52,975 bases of DNA from Lingula anatina (taxonomy: Eukaryota > Brachiopoda > Lingulata > Lingulida > Lingulidae). The notes under the pieces were generated by a model, which was not told the origin of the DNA, made no database searches, and was given only the letters and a program-made list of their open reading frames with translations. Position numbers and translations under genes: made by a program. This document shows positions 33,301-45,539 of the stretch, in pieces. The DNA is taken from NCBI RefSeq assembly GCF_001039355.2, contig NW_019773617.1:19811-72785 (forward strand). The letters are read 5' to 3'. Positions within the stretch are counted from its first letter, which is position 1, and every line of letters starts with the position of its first letter.

Positions 33301-34339
33301 AGAAAACTAAGTATTGTGGGAACGTTACTAATGAAGCCACTGGTAGTACTAGTACATATCAGCCTGTAGTCTTGAACAAGCGCCTCGATGACGAGTGAAC
33401 AGTTGTCAAAAACAAAAGACTCAGGTGTGGTAGTTCGACTACTGTTCATGCGTGCCGCAAAGACCAAACCTAATTGCTCCTCAAGGTCACAAAACAATAT
33501 CCGGTACTGACGGCTAGGCTGGTCTTAATCATATAAGTAGCGCGTTTCCACCGCCTGGTGATAATCCTAGTACCCGCCATGTTGAAAATAGGTCACAGAG
33601 TTAGCATTGTTATTTTACATTTAGTTTCTACAACATAAACAAATTTTAAAAAATGTATTTTTGCTTCATAAGTTTGTCTGCAGGGCAAACATGATTGTTT
33701 TAAGGTTTTTCACAAACCTATACATGGTTTTGAATTATTAATTTAGTTGAAGAAACAGATAAGCATTTCAGTAGTATAAAAATATTCGTTTGTAGGCCCT
33801 TTTTAAAATTGTTATAGTTCTAATTTTACAAGGTTTAACACAGATTTTATTTCACAGAATTCATTTTGCAACCCTTTTCTATCAGCACATACCAAAATTA
33901 TATGGATACAACCTGCAAAAAAGAAGATGTGTGCATTTAAAGAAGGGGAGGGGGTCAAGCATACGGAAAACATGCCTTATTAGAATCAACCTTGTGTGGT
34001 CATGACAGTGCCCTTTCGAAAAATCTGTACTGCGTATTAAAGGTCTTTCCTTAACCCATCATATGGCATACCTAAATAATTCCTTATGATGTTCATGATT
34101 TTTTAAAATAATATTTAAAATTATAACTTTTCAAGAGCTAAAAAATGCTATATTTTGGCAAAAATGCGGATAAAAGACCTTCCCCCATATCTCTAAAACT
34201 AATGATCCAAAATAAGAAAGCCAGTGGCTCACCATATCTTTCATGTTGATGGTGTACCACACCAAAAATTATTAAAATCTGCTGACCCCCACCTTGCCGC
34301 CTTCTGACCGATCTGTTTGGCTTTCTCATGGACGCGCTC
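30333..34339. mobile_element. 4.0-kb TTAA-flanked DNA transposon, non-autonomous
   Basis: TTAA occurs at 30329-30332 and 34340-34343. The empty site in the next unit reads GTACAGGTTAACAAAGGATA at 48101-48120, proving insertion with a TTAA duplication. The ends are imperfect inverted repeats: left GTGTGTGTCCATGATAAG...GGCAAGGTGGGGGTCAACAG, right the complement of CTGACCCCCACCTTGCCGCC...CATGGACGCGCTC. TTAA targets are typical of piggyBac and Kolobok elements. No transposase-sized frame is present. The interior is AT-rich, with a (TA)n run near 32745-32800 and a fragment of the TAATCAGCTTAATTGTCTG MITE near 32165. Confidence 0.85.
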
Positions 34340-35335
34340 TTAACAAAGGATATTTTCACAGAATACCGTGTTAGATGAGACATTATGCATTGTATTAGTT
34401 GAGATATTGTGTTAGTTGACTATTGTGCACTGCTCTGGTTAACATGCTGTTCATAGTGCTGATTAAAACATTGTGTGTTGTTTTGTTTGAAACAAGGTTT
34501 TCCCAGAGAGCTGTCCAGTTGACATTTGGACAGCCATCTGCCTCAAAAACAACACATCTTTTCAAAGACGGCTGGATGACTTACAACATTTGGTGGTTGG
34601 TTGGTTGGGCATGCTTGGGTTGGACTCAGTGTAAATGAATGAGCAAATAATAGATTCACATATTGGACTCCCTGTAGCCCAAATCCTGGGGAACACTGAC
34701 CTCTTGCATAACATAAGAAGCTGTATTGATGAGAACGTAGGGACACTTAATGTCATGTCTAACGAGACGACAGAGCATCACTCGCCCATCCAACTTTGGA
34801 CGACTGTCAACGACGAAAACACGAAACTGTCTTCTTTTAGAGTGTGCGTCGCAGAGTATCTCCCGGTTCAAAGAAGAGCTGAAAAGAGAAGCAATCTGTT
34901 TCATAATTACAAAAACACTTTAAAACTATCACCATTAGTATAAACACCCCCACTTAGCATTTTATTCTGAAAGTATAAAAAAATAATCAAAGCTTTAAAA
35001 AGTCTTCACCACTTACCAACCAAAAACAAGAAGGACATCCCCATCTTGGATTTCCTGCAGAGCAGTTAGAGAGATTGCTTCTCCAGCTAGAACTATCTTC
35101 AATTACCTCCATCAAATTTCTTTTGGCCTGAGGAAAAAAATTCAAATCTATAATTTTTCTCTTAAATTCCATACCTAAAATCGCGTCTGCCATATTTATT
35201 ACCTCAAAGTTTCATTTTTTATGCGAAATTAAGTTGTGTAAAAGATTTCTACTACACACTATATAAATCACAAAAGAATGACATTAGAAACATTGAATTA
35301 CACGAGAGATGAATATGCCCAAACTTAAAGAGTCA

Positions 35336-35612
35336 AAGACAAATATTCCAAACAGTTTTATAGACCTATTAGAAGCACCAACTTATTAAAAAATCATATT
35401 TGTCAAAATCAATTTTCAATCTAACAGGCTTAAATATCCAGTATTAATGAAATTCTTACTTGGACCAGTTAATCCTGATTTGGGCCACCAGATTATTTGA
35501 CTTCTGGTACTATGTCCACAATTAGACATGAATTGGGGTTGTTTGGAAATACATTATAGGTAGAAATGGCTTGGTGGTCTTATGACCCTGGGTGTGGGGT
35601 TGCTTAAGCTAA
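35336..35612. repeat. Segment duplicated at 36773-37049
   Basis: From ATATTCCAAACAGTTTTATA to TTGCTTAAGCTAAAGCTGT the two copies look identical base for base. The source lies in an intron of EIF2B4 copy III. The second copy is spliced into the 5' side of the RQQVP exon region. Confidence 0.85.
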
Positions 35613-36619
35613 AGCTGTTTAAAAAAACTGTGCCATTGAGTGCTTTGATAGCAATTGGCCGACAATGGGCCAAGAAACTGAAAAAAAAAAAGAATAAGAA
35701 CTTTTTTAATAACCTGTGTGGAATTTGTAAAACATAATGCATGCATAGAAATCTTTTTGGATTATTATTTAGCGGATACATGTGAAAAAGGGATGTGTTA
35801 TGATTTTTCACTTTTGGTATACCTGGGATGGAAACAATAAATGAAGAGAACCATTGCATGCTTTAGAGATATTAAAAAAATATTATCAAGAAAAAATCTC
35901 ACTTGGATCTTACCAATACACCAGAGAGACATTTTATATTTCAATCTGCTTTATTTCTTTTTCTAATACTAGTAAATATATCTCTAATAGTGATAATAAT
36001 AGGTTTTACATTACAAAAGAATAAAAAGTGAAGAGTGAACCACTGTTCAAGAGAGACCCAATTGTTACCCACCTGTTTGAAGGCATTAAGCAGTGCAATA
36101 CACCTTGCATTGGACCCACACACTACCCCTCTGCATACTGTAAGCCCAGCTTTAAGATTGCAGGGTGGATAGCAACATACTTTCAGAATTTAGAAAAACA
36201 ATAATATTACTCTTAAAATTCAAGCTGTGTACCGAATTCATCAATTATATTTACCCAAGAAAGATATTAGTATTTCTGGAAAAAAATGTCTCTCAGTAGT
36301 CTTGTAAGTAGAATTAGTTTCATGGCAAAGTAAAGATTCTTCAATCGTGACTTTTTTAAACTATCACCTTAAACTGATAAATATATTTGTAAATCATCAC
36401 ATGTTAGCATGATTTCAAGCCTAAATTGGTTCCTCTCTGATCAGGTCACTACACTGGAACCAAGCTTATACTCACTGTATAGCCTGAGTCAGGGATGTAT
36501 CTCTCTCAAACCGCTGGAGGTGACTGAACAGACCTACTTTCCTCTCAGTGACGGCCCTTTGGGGCACCTGTTGTCTTTTCAACTTCTTGGCAACTTTCCT
36601 TTGTGTGGCTGCATCGTCA

Positions 36620-37200
36620 ACCTTGAGATGGTCAGGGACGCGGATAATTCTTTCCTTTATGCTGCCTTCTTTTTTTCTGGCCTTCAACAGAATTAAACCA
36701 TCAACATTGGTATTTTCATAATTCTTTTGTTTCTGCATTTAAATATTTTTTAATTATATTAATTTCTACTACAATATTCCAAACAGTTTTATAGACCTAT
36801 TAGAAGCACCAACTTATTAAAAAATCATATTTGTCAAAATCAATTTTCAATCTAACAGGCTTAAATATCCAGTATTAATGAAATTCTTACTTGGACCAGT
36901 TAATCCTGATTTGGGCCACCAGATTATTTGACTTCTGGTACTATGTCCACAATTAGACATGAATTGGGGTTGTTTGGAAATACATTATAGGTAGAAATGG
37001 CTTGGTGGTCTTATGACCCTGGGTGTGGGGTTGCTTAAGCTAAAGCTGTCAATCTTGAGATGGTCAGGGACGCGGATAATTCTTTCCTTTATGCTGCCTT
37101 CTTTTTTTCTGGCCTTCAACAGAATTAAACCATCAACATTGGTATTTTCATAATTCTTTTGTTTCTGCATTTAAATATTTTTTAATTATATTAATTTCTA
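36620..37200. repeat. Chimeric duplication flanking EIF2B4 exon region
   Basis: Bases 36620-36770 recur at about 37050-37200 (from TTGAGATGGTCAGGGACGCG to TTAATTTCTACTACA), with the 277-bp segment from 35336 placed between. The result is an extra partial exon (ERIIRVPDHLK) fused to unrelated codons. Either a local rearrangement or an assembly error. Confidence 0.8.
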
Positions 37201-37329
37201 CTACACTGCAGTCTAAGAGATACTTTTAATGAATTTAAATAAAAAATTAAACGTGTATTGTTTGTTGATTAATTATTATATCACTGTTTACCTGTAAATA
37301 TTTCTAAACATATCAAAATGATGTTGTTA

Positions 37330-40227
37330 AATATTCAAATTTGTACCCTTGTTTGTCGACCTTTCACGGATATGGACAGATTTGTTATTTATCCGATGTC
37401 TGTTTTTGACAGCATCTAAATATTAACTGTTATCAGTGAGAAAGGGTGACACACGTGTTTTATTTTCTTGAGCAAAGGGTAGAAACTTGAGTCAACTAGC
37501 AGGTTGAAAAACGTTTTAATCCTCAACCATTAAAATGTCTTGATCAACGCTGTACAAATATCACAAATCACAAGTGCATCAGTTTAATGGTTAAAATATC
37601 TGCAAGAGGGTAATTACCTACTCTTGTACGACATATTGTGCCGTGATAAGAGGGAATGAGCAGGTATTACTGACCAAGACAGGAGCAACACCCATATAAA
37701 TTTATACATTTGAAAACATCGATGCATCGTGAACAAAATAAAAGGTCACCAGGATCTCTTTTGTATTTTATCTTCCTAATGTGCCTTAACAGAACCATAC
37801 AGTTTTGACAGCCATATGGCTTCTGCTAGTGGGTATATGAACCTTTGAAATTCATCATGTTCAAACATGGTTTTGGGAGGTGGGGTGCAAAAAGTGATAT
37901 ATATATATATATGTACACTGTACATGAGGAGAAAATAATCATATAAATGATTTGTATGTTTGCTGCAGAAAATTCGCTTCGAAAACTGGACAAAAACGAG
38001 AATCTGGCATAAATCCCTTGCAATAAGATTTTGGGGCATAAAATTTGGCAGAAGTTAAAAGGGTCCTCAGGCAAGTATTTCAGCCCAATAAGGTCAAATT
38101 CTGTGAACCGTCACCTTGCTGCACTTGTCTGCTGGTTAGAATGACTGGCATTCTTTCTGAAATGGGGGAACGCAGTTGCAAAGGGTTCAAAGAAAATTTA
38201 TTTGCCGGACACCAGTTGGGACATTCTAAAAATGCTGAAATCCCGTGGGTCGCCTTTCAGTACATTATTTCATCTGTCAATTCATCCGTTGACAGTGAAC
38301 ATTGAAATATTCTCATATTTCATGTGTGTCACAGCTTCTTTTTATCGTTTCCTTCTTTCAGAGTTTTTAATCAGTGATATTTAAGCGCTAATTGATGACT
38401 CTCTGCGTCAACGGTTGCAAACGCGATATGCCTATGAAAGGCTATGATGTATTCTATTGTGTTTTAGATATGGAAAACAGACAAACCTGAACCACATTGA
38501 GAAGACTGTGGTTGAATTATAGCAAGTGGATGGATCTTTTCTTTGCGCATAATGAAGTCTGGCGCTGCATGCAGTAACCCGATGCTGCTCTTTACAGTGT
38601 CTTAACTTCATAATAATCTTTAGCTTCATCGCGTTGTCATTCGAAATTGTTTGATCATTCGAGATTATTTGATAAAGCATCCCTTTCCATCCTTTCACTG
38701 CTGACAAGCAACATGATGCAATTTGCCCACGCCGAAAACCCCAATTCACCAATAAAAAGCCCTTTTTGCCGGGAAAATGTCCATTCTTGATAAAATTTGA
38801 TGTAAGTACAGGGAGGGTTCATTGTAAAATGTATATTATTTTTTCAGAAAAAGAACCAGCCTTTTCAAACTGCTGGCTACGGGCCCGATTACCCTGTTGA
38901 AATCACGTCATTTTTCGTCTTTACTAGCTTTTCATATTTGTTTTATTTTCCACAGTTGCAGCGTACTGATTCCTCCTTTGACTTCTGAAAAAAATCACAC
39001 CAATGGTCCCCTTTTGAAACCAGAACTTTGACTAGCTGTATCATGGTTCTTAACTGTACCAAAGGTTACCATTCTCCCTCTGAAATACAAAAAAAAAGGC
39101 ACTATTTATAAATACATCTAAAACATATCTGTGCATGAATAACAAGATGAGCACATTTCTAGTAAAAGCCCTCAAATTTGTTAAGGGCATAACAACAACT
39201 CATTTTGGTCTTGAAATGGACTTTAGTGGGGGTAAACGACAATTTCCCCATCTTTACCATTGGTTAATAAATCCATCCCTACATTTTATGTTAGTACCTG
39301 TTGTTTTTTTCTTAAAGTTAGGTTTTTTGATATAATCAATTACTACATCTACTACATCTTTGGAGGTCACGTGCTCCGATGGCAAGAACAGATTCCAGAA
39401 TATGTGGTAACCGCCGTAGGTTTTTTCTGTATTTCTGTAAGTTTTTAAGAAATGTTTTTTATTGTGGAATATAGATCTCATACGAATTGTGTTATCCCTT
39501 TAAAAGTGCATTCGTAGTTTTGTCGTTTTCGTAGTTTCGTTGTTTACCACTTCAGATGAGACCACTGTACTTGTGAACACCCAATAAATCGAAATTACAG
39601 ACTTATATAACACTTTCCCCGCAAGTTTTATTTCATTTTGTTTATTCTGTAGTCTACAATATTCTCTCTTCGTTTGCTAACATTCACACTCAAATTATTG
39701 AACTCACCGAAGGGGTAGATAGGCGGACAAACGGTTTGTGTAATGAAACGCTGTGCAAATGGCAAGTGATTTTACGTCGGGTATTTAACTCGTGGCTGGG
39801 TTTGTTCATTTGAGCATTTGTGCACACAAATCTGAGGTTCGAGTTTGGAAAAGCCTAATCTGTTCATAAGCCCTGTCCTTGATACACGTATAGGAATGGC
39901 TGAAATGGTGTTCTAGATATCAAGTATTTTGCCCTGTATGATTGGCTTGTTAAAAAGTATACTTGTCAGTATTGAAGCATCTTCACAATTGAAAAGGCAG
40001 AGATCAGGCAATGGTGATATTCCACAAACAGACCAATCCAAACATACACATTTGGATTGAATTAAAAAAAAAAAACAATGCTGTCATTGTCTTGTAAAGA
40101 TGCAACGCATTTAATGCTGTGATCTAAGGTGCAATGTATACTTACTGTTAGAAGCCTCGCCTTTTTCACATCAATCTTAAATCAAAGTTAAAAGGAAAAA
40201 CCTTCTGATTGGCTGAGGCTGCTACTT
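37330..40227. repeat. Upstream arm of duplication unit C
   Basis: Collinear with the arms before genes A and B (shared GTCCTCAGGCAAGTATTTCA, CCGTCACCTTGCTGCACTTG, GGAATGGCTG and others). It contains the CACGTGCTCCGATGGCAAGA block near 39370 and a TATATATATATATA run near 37898. No gene visible. Confidence 0.72.
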
Positions 40228-40408
40228 TTTTCACGTTTTAGAGAGACTAGGGACGCACTGAGGAAAAAGGATTACAAGGCGGTACCTGAGATATATCCCC
40301 GAGCTGGTTACATGGTATATATATATATATATATCTTTATGCAGAAAGAAAGAGAGACAAACACTGCTCATTCAAGGAATTGTCAGAAAGACAGACAAAG
40401 TGTTCAAC
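40228..40408 (+). promoter_or_regulatory. Conserved proximal promoter and leader of gene C
   Basis: ACAAGGCGGTACCTGAGATA at 40274-40293 and a long (TA)n run at about 40316-40334 occupy the places of the matching elements in A and B. The E-box is degenerate (CACGTT instead of CACGTG), and an ATTGGCTGAGG box upstream differs from ATTGACTGAAG in A and B. Confidence 0.55.
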
Positions 40409-41630
40409 ATGAACTTCCCATTATTTACTTTAGTTATTTTCTTTATTACCTGGCACCAATATGTTTTACAACCTAACTTGATGAATCAAAGAGCAAAAGG
40501 TATTTCATTGGCAATTTTGGGTGAAGATAGGAAACCTTTAATAGATACAGATTCTCACAAAAATATGTCAGAAACTGATGGAAAGAAACATATCTCAAGC
40601 AAAAGCGAGAAGTCAAACGTGAAAAAACGTTTTCGGAGGAACAACGCAGAAAGCAAAAAGAGATTTCGAGGAATAAATGAAACCTTCACTTTGACTGGAA
40701 CCCTTTCCTGGCACAACAGCACATCATCATCAGAATCTTTCAGTGGAAAAGTGGTTGAGAATCGTTCAGGTATTTCATCGCCATTGTATGCAGTCGATTT
40801 ACCAACAACAGTAAGCCCGTTGGATGAATTGCTGCTCACTTACCCCGTTAATCGACCGTTTTGCGTCCTTATTGAGGGCAGTGCAACGAAAAGTGTTCAC
40901 TATCAAGACAATGTACGGGTGACGTGCTACTGTGACGATGTTTGTTCTATTTTTGATGATTGTTGCTGGCCACTCGATCGTTACTGCAGAGACATAAAGC
41001 AAACAGAAATTTTTATTGAGCCAAATCACACGGAGTGTTGGTTACAGGGCACTCGAGAAATTTTGGGCGTTTACAGCAAGTACTACTGGGTCGTTAAGTC
41101 GTGTCCGCAGCAATGGACCGACGCAGCGGTTAGGGCGAAGTGTGAGTTTAGCGGCCTCCCAACCAAAACGGATGTTCTTCTACCTGTTTCGTCAAAAGAG
41201 CACAATGTCACTTTTAAAAACATCTATTGTGCTGCCTGTCATGGCGTCGTGAATTTCCAAGCGTGGACGCCCAAAATAGTCTGCGAAGAAACCCAATTCG
41301 AAACGTTTGTGAATGCAACAACTTCCTCTGGAATTCTGGAAAAGGTATTCTCGTTGCCCGATTGTATGGTGCTATTTGAACCCCCGGAGCATTATCCAGG
41401 GCGTCCTTGCATCGGACCTGGGGGGAGTCATGACCCCGTAAGAGGCCTACAAGACGACCGATGCAATTATTATGCCGACAAGGACCTAGTCACACTTTGC
41501 CAGACGAAGCCTGTGTCCATAACCTATTACCACTCTAATATCGGATACGGCTATGGACGAAACGTTTTTTGTTGGCTGTGTCAACTGTCCAGTGCGATAG
41601 GGGTAGAAATTCAGGAATGTGATGAACACG
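40409..41630 (+). CDS. Gene C exon 1
   Basis: 1,222 bp, donor CACG|GTATGT, phase 1. All cysteines of the SMB-like and CAACHG regions match gene A. Confidence 0.9.
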
Positions 41631-44607
41631 GTATGTCGAAAACGATATAGGTTTTGCCTTAATTTTAAACTGGGGGGGGGGGGCTCCTAAAATTGCATGA
41701 AATGATCCATTTGTTTTACCTGTGTATATTCAATCTACTTATTAAATAGAAAGGGAGGCTAAATTCGCGTTTTTGTTATTTTTTCTGGGTTTTTTATAAT
41801 AAAAAAGGTATGAAACGTTGCCTTAATACGTCCATCTTAATGTCAGGCCAGGTGCTTTCTTCATTTATCTTATTTATGCTAAATTCATAAAACTTAAGTT
41901 CACCTAATGCATTGTTTCATTGTTGGGAAATCCGTAGAAGAAGCACATCTGACTCTCTGTGGGTATCTAAGGACTCGTTTATATTTAAACTGTCGGTCTA
42001 CATAGATTGATCCAACAACGCAGGGATTTTCGATGAATGCAATCAGTTTAAAAGATTACAAGCCTCCTCCTGAGTATAATACAGAAAAATTGGTGGTTAT
42101 ACTAGTTATACTAGTTATACTAGTTATACTCGGAAGCAACAGGAGGAGTGTAAATCTTTAAATTTCGTTGCATTCAGTGAGAGTCCCTGCCAAGTTGCAT
42201 CGATTTCCGTAGACTGATAGTTTCATTGGAAATGAGCACTAACAGTATGTTGTTCTTTCAGAGGCAAGTGATCTCAAGATATTAGATTCACTTGGTTTCT
42301 CCGCTGTCATAGACTTCCAGAAAGAAATGCGATGTCAAGAAAATAAGCACGACGTAAGCATGGAAAGTTTGGAATGAATGTATTAATATACTCAAGTTGT
42401 TGAAAAGGATAACAACTCTTTATTTGAAAGGAAAATGCCGAAAAGACAATTTTTCTGGGGTAAACGGCCATTTTCCCATACTTTCCGGTTTTAATGAATT
42501 ACTTTCGGCATTCAAAGTTAGTGAATTACGTTTTTTCTTTAAAGTGTGATTTTTTAGAAACAAAATAATCTATTAAGAAAGGTAACCATGCATACAGGTC
42601 CAAGTGGTCCGACGGCAAGCACAGATTTCGGAATAACTGCGATAACCGTATTGGTGGTTGAAAGAAATTTGGTACAATTTTGTGTGTTGTCTACAATGTT
42701 TTTTTTTTATTAAAGGTAATAGATCTGAGCGCTATACCTTTACGCAACAAATATTGAATTTTCATGGAAATTCAATACAGAATATCAGTCATTAATGGAG
42801 AGGGGAACAGACATTCGTTTACCAATAACGATATATGTGCAGAAATTTACACTGCAAACTGTTTGGAAAAATCCATTTTATCATTGTATTAGGGATACCA
42901 TTATGAAGTAAAAAAGCTTAAACTACCTAGATTATTAATAATCATAAAGGTCTATCACACAATGTAGGCCTATGCCTTTAGATTTATGCCGTTGGATCAC
43001 AAACGTCCTTTGGACGCAGATGAGGCCCATGTGTTCAGTAGGTCAGGCGGGACCATCATACTGTGAGGGACCCACTGTCTCCCCTTTAGGATTTCTCGTG
43101 GGAGTTGATAAGACCTGAAGTTTATTATTAATAGGCAATATTTTAATGTAGAGAAGGGTATAAATAGGATTGGTGGTGGGTAGATTAAGGGAGGACATAG
43201 GCAGTAGGAATAAAGCTGTTTGGAAATCTTGGTGCTTATTTCTTCTTGATCGGTGAATAGAAAATCGAATCTTGCAATATTCAGTCGGTCCGGAAAGAGG
43301 GGGGGGGGGGGTGTCAGATAAACCCTTTGCATTAGCAGTATAATGCCTGCAGATTAACCCATCGTACTAGCTGGATCGCTCCAACACTGTGGGGATTATC
43401 GTTTCAGTGCAGTTAATGTAATCAGCTTAATTGTCTGACACGGGTGCTCGACCAGGGGCTAATTAACTATCGACATCGGCGCCAGGCGCTCAGAAGTTCT
43501 TATACTCGAGGATGCATGTCAGATAATGAAGCTGATTACAATGAATGCAATTTAGTGAAAATCCGCCGCAGATTTGGATCGATCCAGCTAGTACGATGGG
43601 TTTATCTGAGCCTGGTCTCAGCAAAAGTCGCAGGCATCATGCTGCATGATTTTAGCATGGGTTTATTAAGTCGCCAAACAAATGAATTTAATCAACGATT
43701 TTTGGACAATAAATGTTTTAAATATTTTTTATAGATTTATGTCATGAATGACTAAAACAAATAAAAAATAATAATTTTACCGTTTCCTGACACAAATCTA
43801 AATTACATTTGGCAAGGGCGCGGCATACGGCATACGGTTTTCCCTGCGATGCTTTTGACAGCGTAAATAGCTCCCTAAAATTGATTTGTTTTCGCTTTTC
43901 TGATGGCCAGCAATTAAGAAAAAAATTAAAAGTTTAGAACGGGTAAAAAAATATGCATTTTTATCGTTTGTTTTTTAATTGCTGACTTTATTTCTTTGAT
44001 TCACATTTTTGACTTTTGTTTTTAGAAATCGTGCCAACAGCATTCATGCCAAGAGAATGACCCGGGATGTTTGTTACCCTTGACCGGCTTCGTCAACATG
44101 CAGTTCATTCTGATCCTGAAACTAATCCCAAAACAAAGCTGGCAAGACTTGGTTGTCTTGTTCGAAGCATGCATCTCGATCAGTTTATTCACGACCCAGT
44201 CCTCGCTCTACATCGACCCCTTACACGAAGGATTGTATGGTGATACCTTAAATACAGGATGCGGCACCCCGTCGTTCCATGGAGAATACACCCTTGTTCG
44301 TATACCAGTTAAACTGGCGAAACCTGTCCCCCGCATCCCTGACGGCCTGCGTTGGTTCGAACGATTTGAAGATCGAGTCGGGGCTTATATCAAAGACATT
44401 GGCAACCAGCTCTCCATTGGCAACGTACCTTTTGATGCAAGCGTCATGTTTAATCGCACATCCAGGAACGTCTTTGACGCAGCATTGCTGACTACTTCTA
44501 CTTCTGGAATCGGCACGTTTGTTTGTAGCAGGGGATGCGCCCGTCAAGTGCCTTGGGCACTTAATTTTGTGGGATTGGCGTGTTTGTTTCTTAAACTCTT
44601 TCACTAA
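40409..44607 (+). CDS. Gene C: secreted, probably GPI-anchored somatomedin-B-like protein (3 exons)
   Basis: Exons 40409-41630, 42262-42353 and 44026-44607 give 631 aa with the same phases and splice sites as A and B. The signal peptide (NFPLFTLVIFFITW), RFRR basic site, SMB-like Cys cluster, CAACHG motif and C-terminal hydrophobic tail are all present. The stretch between the first SMB-like Cys and CYC differs from both other copies. The tail reads VPWALNFVGLACLFLKLFH after CSRGCARQ. AATAAA lies at 44699-44704, about 90 bp after the stop. The protein probably sits on the cell surface; ligand and role are unknown. Confidence 0.85.
41631..42261 (+). other. Intron 1 of gene C
   Basis: 631 bp, collinear with the other copies. 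It has a G run at about 41673-41683 and a private 9-bp tandem repeat (GTTATACTA) near 42096-42130. Confidence 0.85.
42262..42353 (+). CDS. Gene C exon 2 (92 bp)
   Basis: Acceptor TCTTTCAG, donor GTAAGC. Codes for a peptide with GFSAVIDFQKEMRC; same length and phase as in A and B. Confidence 0.88.
42354..44025 (+). other. Intron 2 of gene C
   Basis: 1,672 bp, free of the gene A and gene B insertions, so it is the best guide to the ancestral intron. It holds the shared foldback MITE at about 43345-43612 and a G11 run near 43300. Confidence 0.8.
43345..43612. mobile_element. Foldback MITE in intron 2 of gene C
   Basis: Ends TAACCCATCGTACTAGCTGG and CCAGCTAGTACGATGGGTTT are inverted. Orthologous position to the element in gene A, hence older than the duplication. 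Confidence 0.78.
44026..44607 (+). CDS. Gene C exon 3
   Basis: 582 bp starting after TTTTTAG in phase 0; the C-terminal domain and hydrophobic tail are intact to TAA. Confidence 0.87.
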   Translation, partial: KSCQQHSCQENDPGCLLPLTGFVNMQFILILKLIPKQSWQDLVVLFEACISISLFTTQSSLYIDPLHEGLYGDTLNTGCGTPSFHGEYTLVRIPVKLAKPVPRIPDGLRWFERFEDRVGAYIKDIGNQLSIGNVPFDASVMFNRTSRNVFDAALLTTSTSGIGTFVCSRGCARQVPWALNFVGLACLFLKLFH

Positions 44608-44698
44608 CTATACGCGCTAAGAAAAGCAGAGATCATGAGATCAGTACTGGTGTTTTTATTGCAAAGAAAATTACACAGGTTATCCAATGACTTGGGAC

Positions 44699-44704
44699 AA
44701 TAAA
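44699..44704 (+). terminator. Polyadenylation signal of gene C
   Basis: AATAAA about 90 bp after the stop; gene B has the equivalent hexamer at 28171. Gene A lacks it. Confidence 0.6.
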
Positions 44705-44866
44705 CAGTACGATAACCTGTGGAGAGAAGCAAATTAAAACCCGGACGTTTTCTGAAACAATGATGTTAAGTTTTGTGCCCTTAACGTTACTTCTCTGGAT
44801 CCTAGACTTGAAAAAGTTCCCCAATAACGTCAAGCTATTTTTGACATGGTAGACAAAAATCTGGTG

Positions 44867-44910
<44 letters not shown>

Positions 44911-44917
<7 letters not shown>

Positions 44918-45538
44918 TGGACAAAAGAAGTGTCACCCCCTAACTCAGAGTAACAAAAGTAGGCAGATCTTGGGTATTTATAATGCCTGGTCTACTTATA
45001 ATGTGACTAATGAGTATAAAACCGCTATACCATTGAATTGTATTGTTGGTCTTGTACATGTACAGCAAATGTTATTCCTGTCTTCCTCCAATATGGCAAG
45101 ATACAGGCAATTATCTAACGGTTATAGGTGCAAGTTATTAACCTGAAGAGGCGGAATATAAGCAATGTCAGAATATCGATACAATTGAATTGTTCAGTCA
45201 GAACCGTGCAGAGGGTCTGGTCTCGGTATAGAAACACTGGATCAAGAGACAAATTGCCTCTGATGGGTCGTCCAAGAAAAAATACTGGCCGTGAAGACCG
45301 ACGACTGATTTTGATGTCCAGGTTGTCAAAGTTCGACACTGCTTGTCAGTTGACAACACAGTGGAACAATTTCACACATAAGAATGTGTCTGTGAAAATT
45401 GCTAGGCGTCGGTTACATGCTCAGAGAGTGTACAGCAGGGTAGCAAGACTGAAACCTCTTATATCGTTTCAAAACAGGCAACGTAGAGTAAACTAGGGTC
45501 AACAGGATCTGGAACTGGACAGTTCATGACAATTGGTC
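44911..45538 (+). mobile_element. Truncated Tc1-like transposon
   Basis: Starts in a (TA)n tract with GGACAAAAGAAGTGTCACCC. A transposase start at 45093 (MARYRQLSNGYR) is shifted one base from the main frame, which continues with RRNISNVRISIQLNCSV (helix-turn-helix) and GRPRKNTGRED (AT-hook-like). The frame stops at 45494, before the catalytic core, and the sequence is cut by an N at 45539. A different family member from the element at 17645-18880. Confidence 0.82.
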
Positions 45539-45539
45539 N

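Larger units (their letters stand above)
29360..36690 (-). pseudogene. EIF2B4: EIF2B4 remnant, copy III (split by a transposon)
   Basis: This copy preserves several exons on the - strand. They are 36476-36685 (RQQVPQRAVTERKVGLFSHL), 36073-36180 (HPAILKLGLQY...SNARCIALLNAFKQ), 35632-35677 (FLAHCRPIAIKAL, truncated), and 35017-35127. Next come 34701-34878 (RQFRVFVVDSRPKL), 29831-30011 (intact CCETYKF exon) and about 29360-29474 (DNWKQCKNLNLLKLVYDATP). Defects: one base is lost in the HPAIL exon (YAEG then stop). The FLAHC exon has no donor, and the 35017-35127 exon has an internal deletion that shifts frame. The last exon diverges after YDATP, and a 4.0-kb element splits the intron at 30333. 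It cannot make a normal eIF2B delta. Confidence 0.87.

Noticed and set aside
36409-36696. A + strand ORF of 95 codons
   Set aside because: It is the complement of a recognisable EIF2B4 exon on the - strand.
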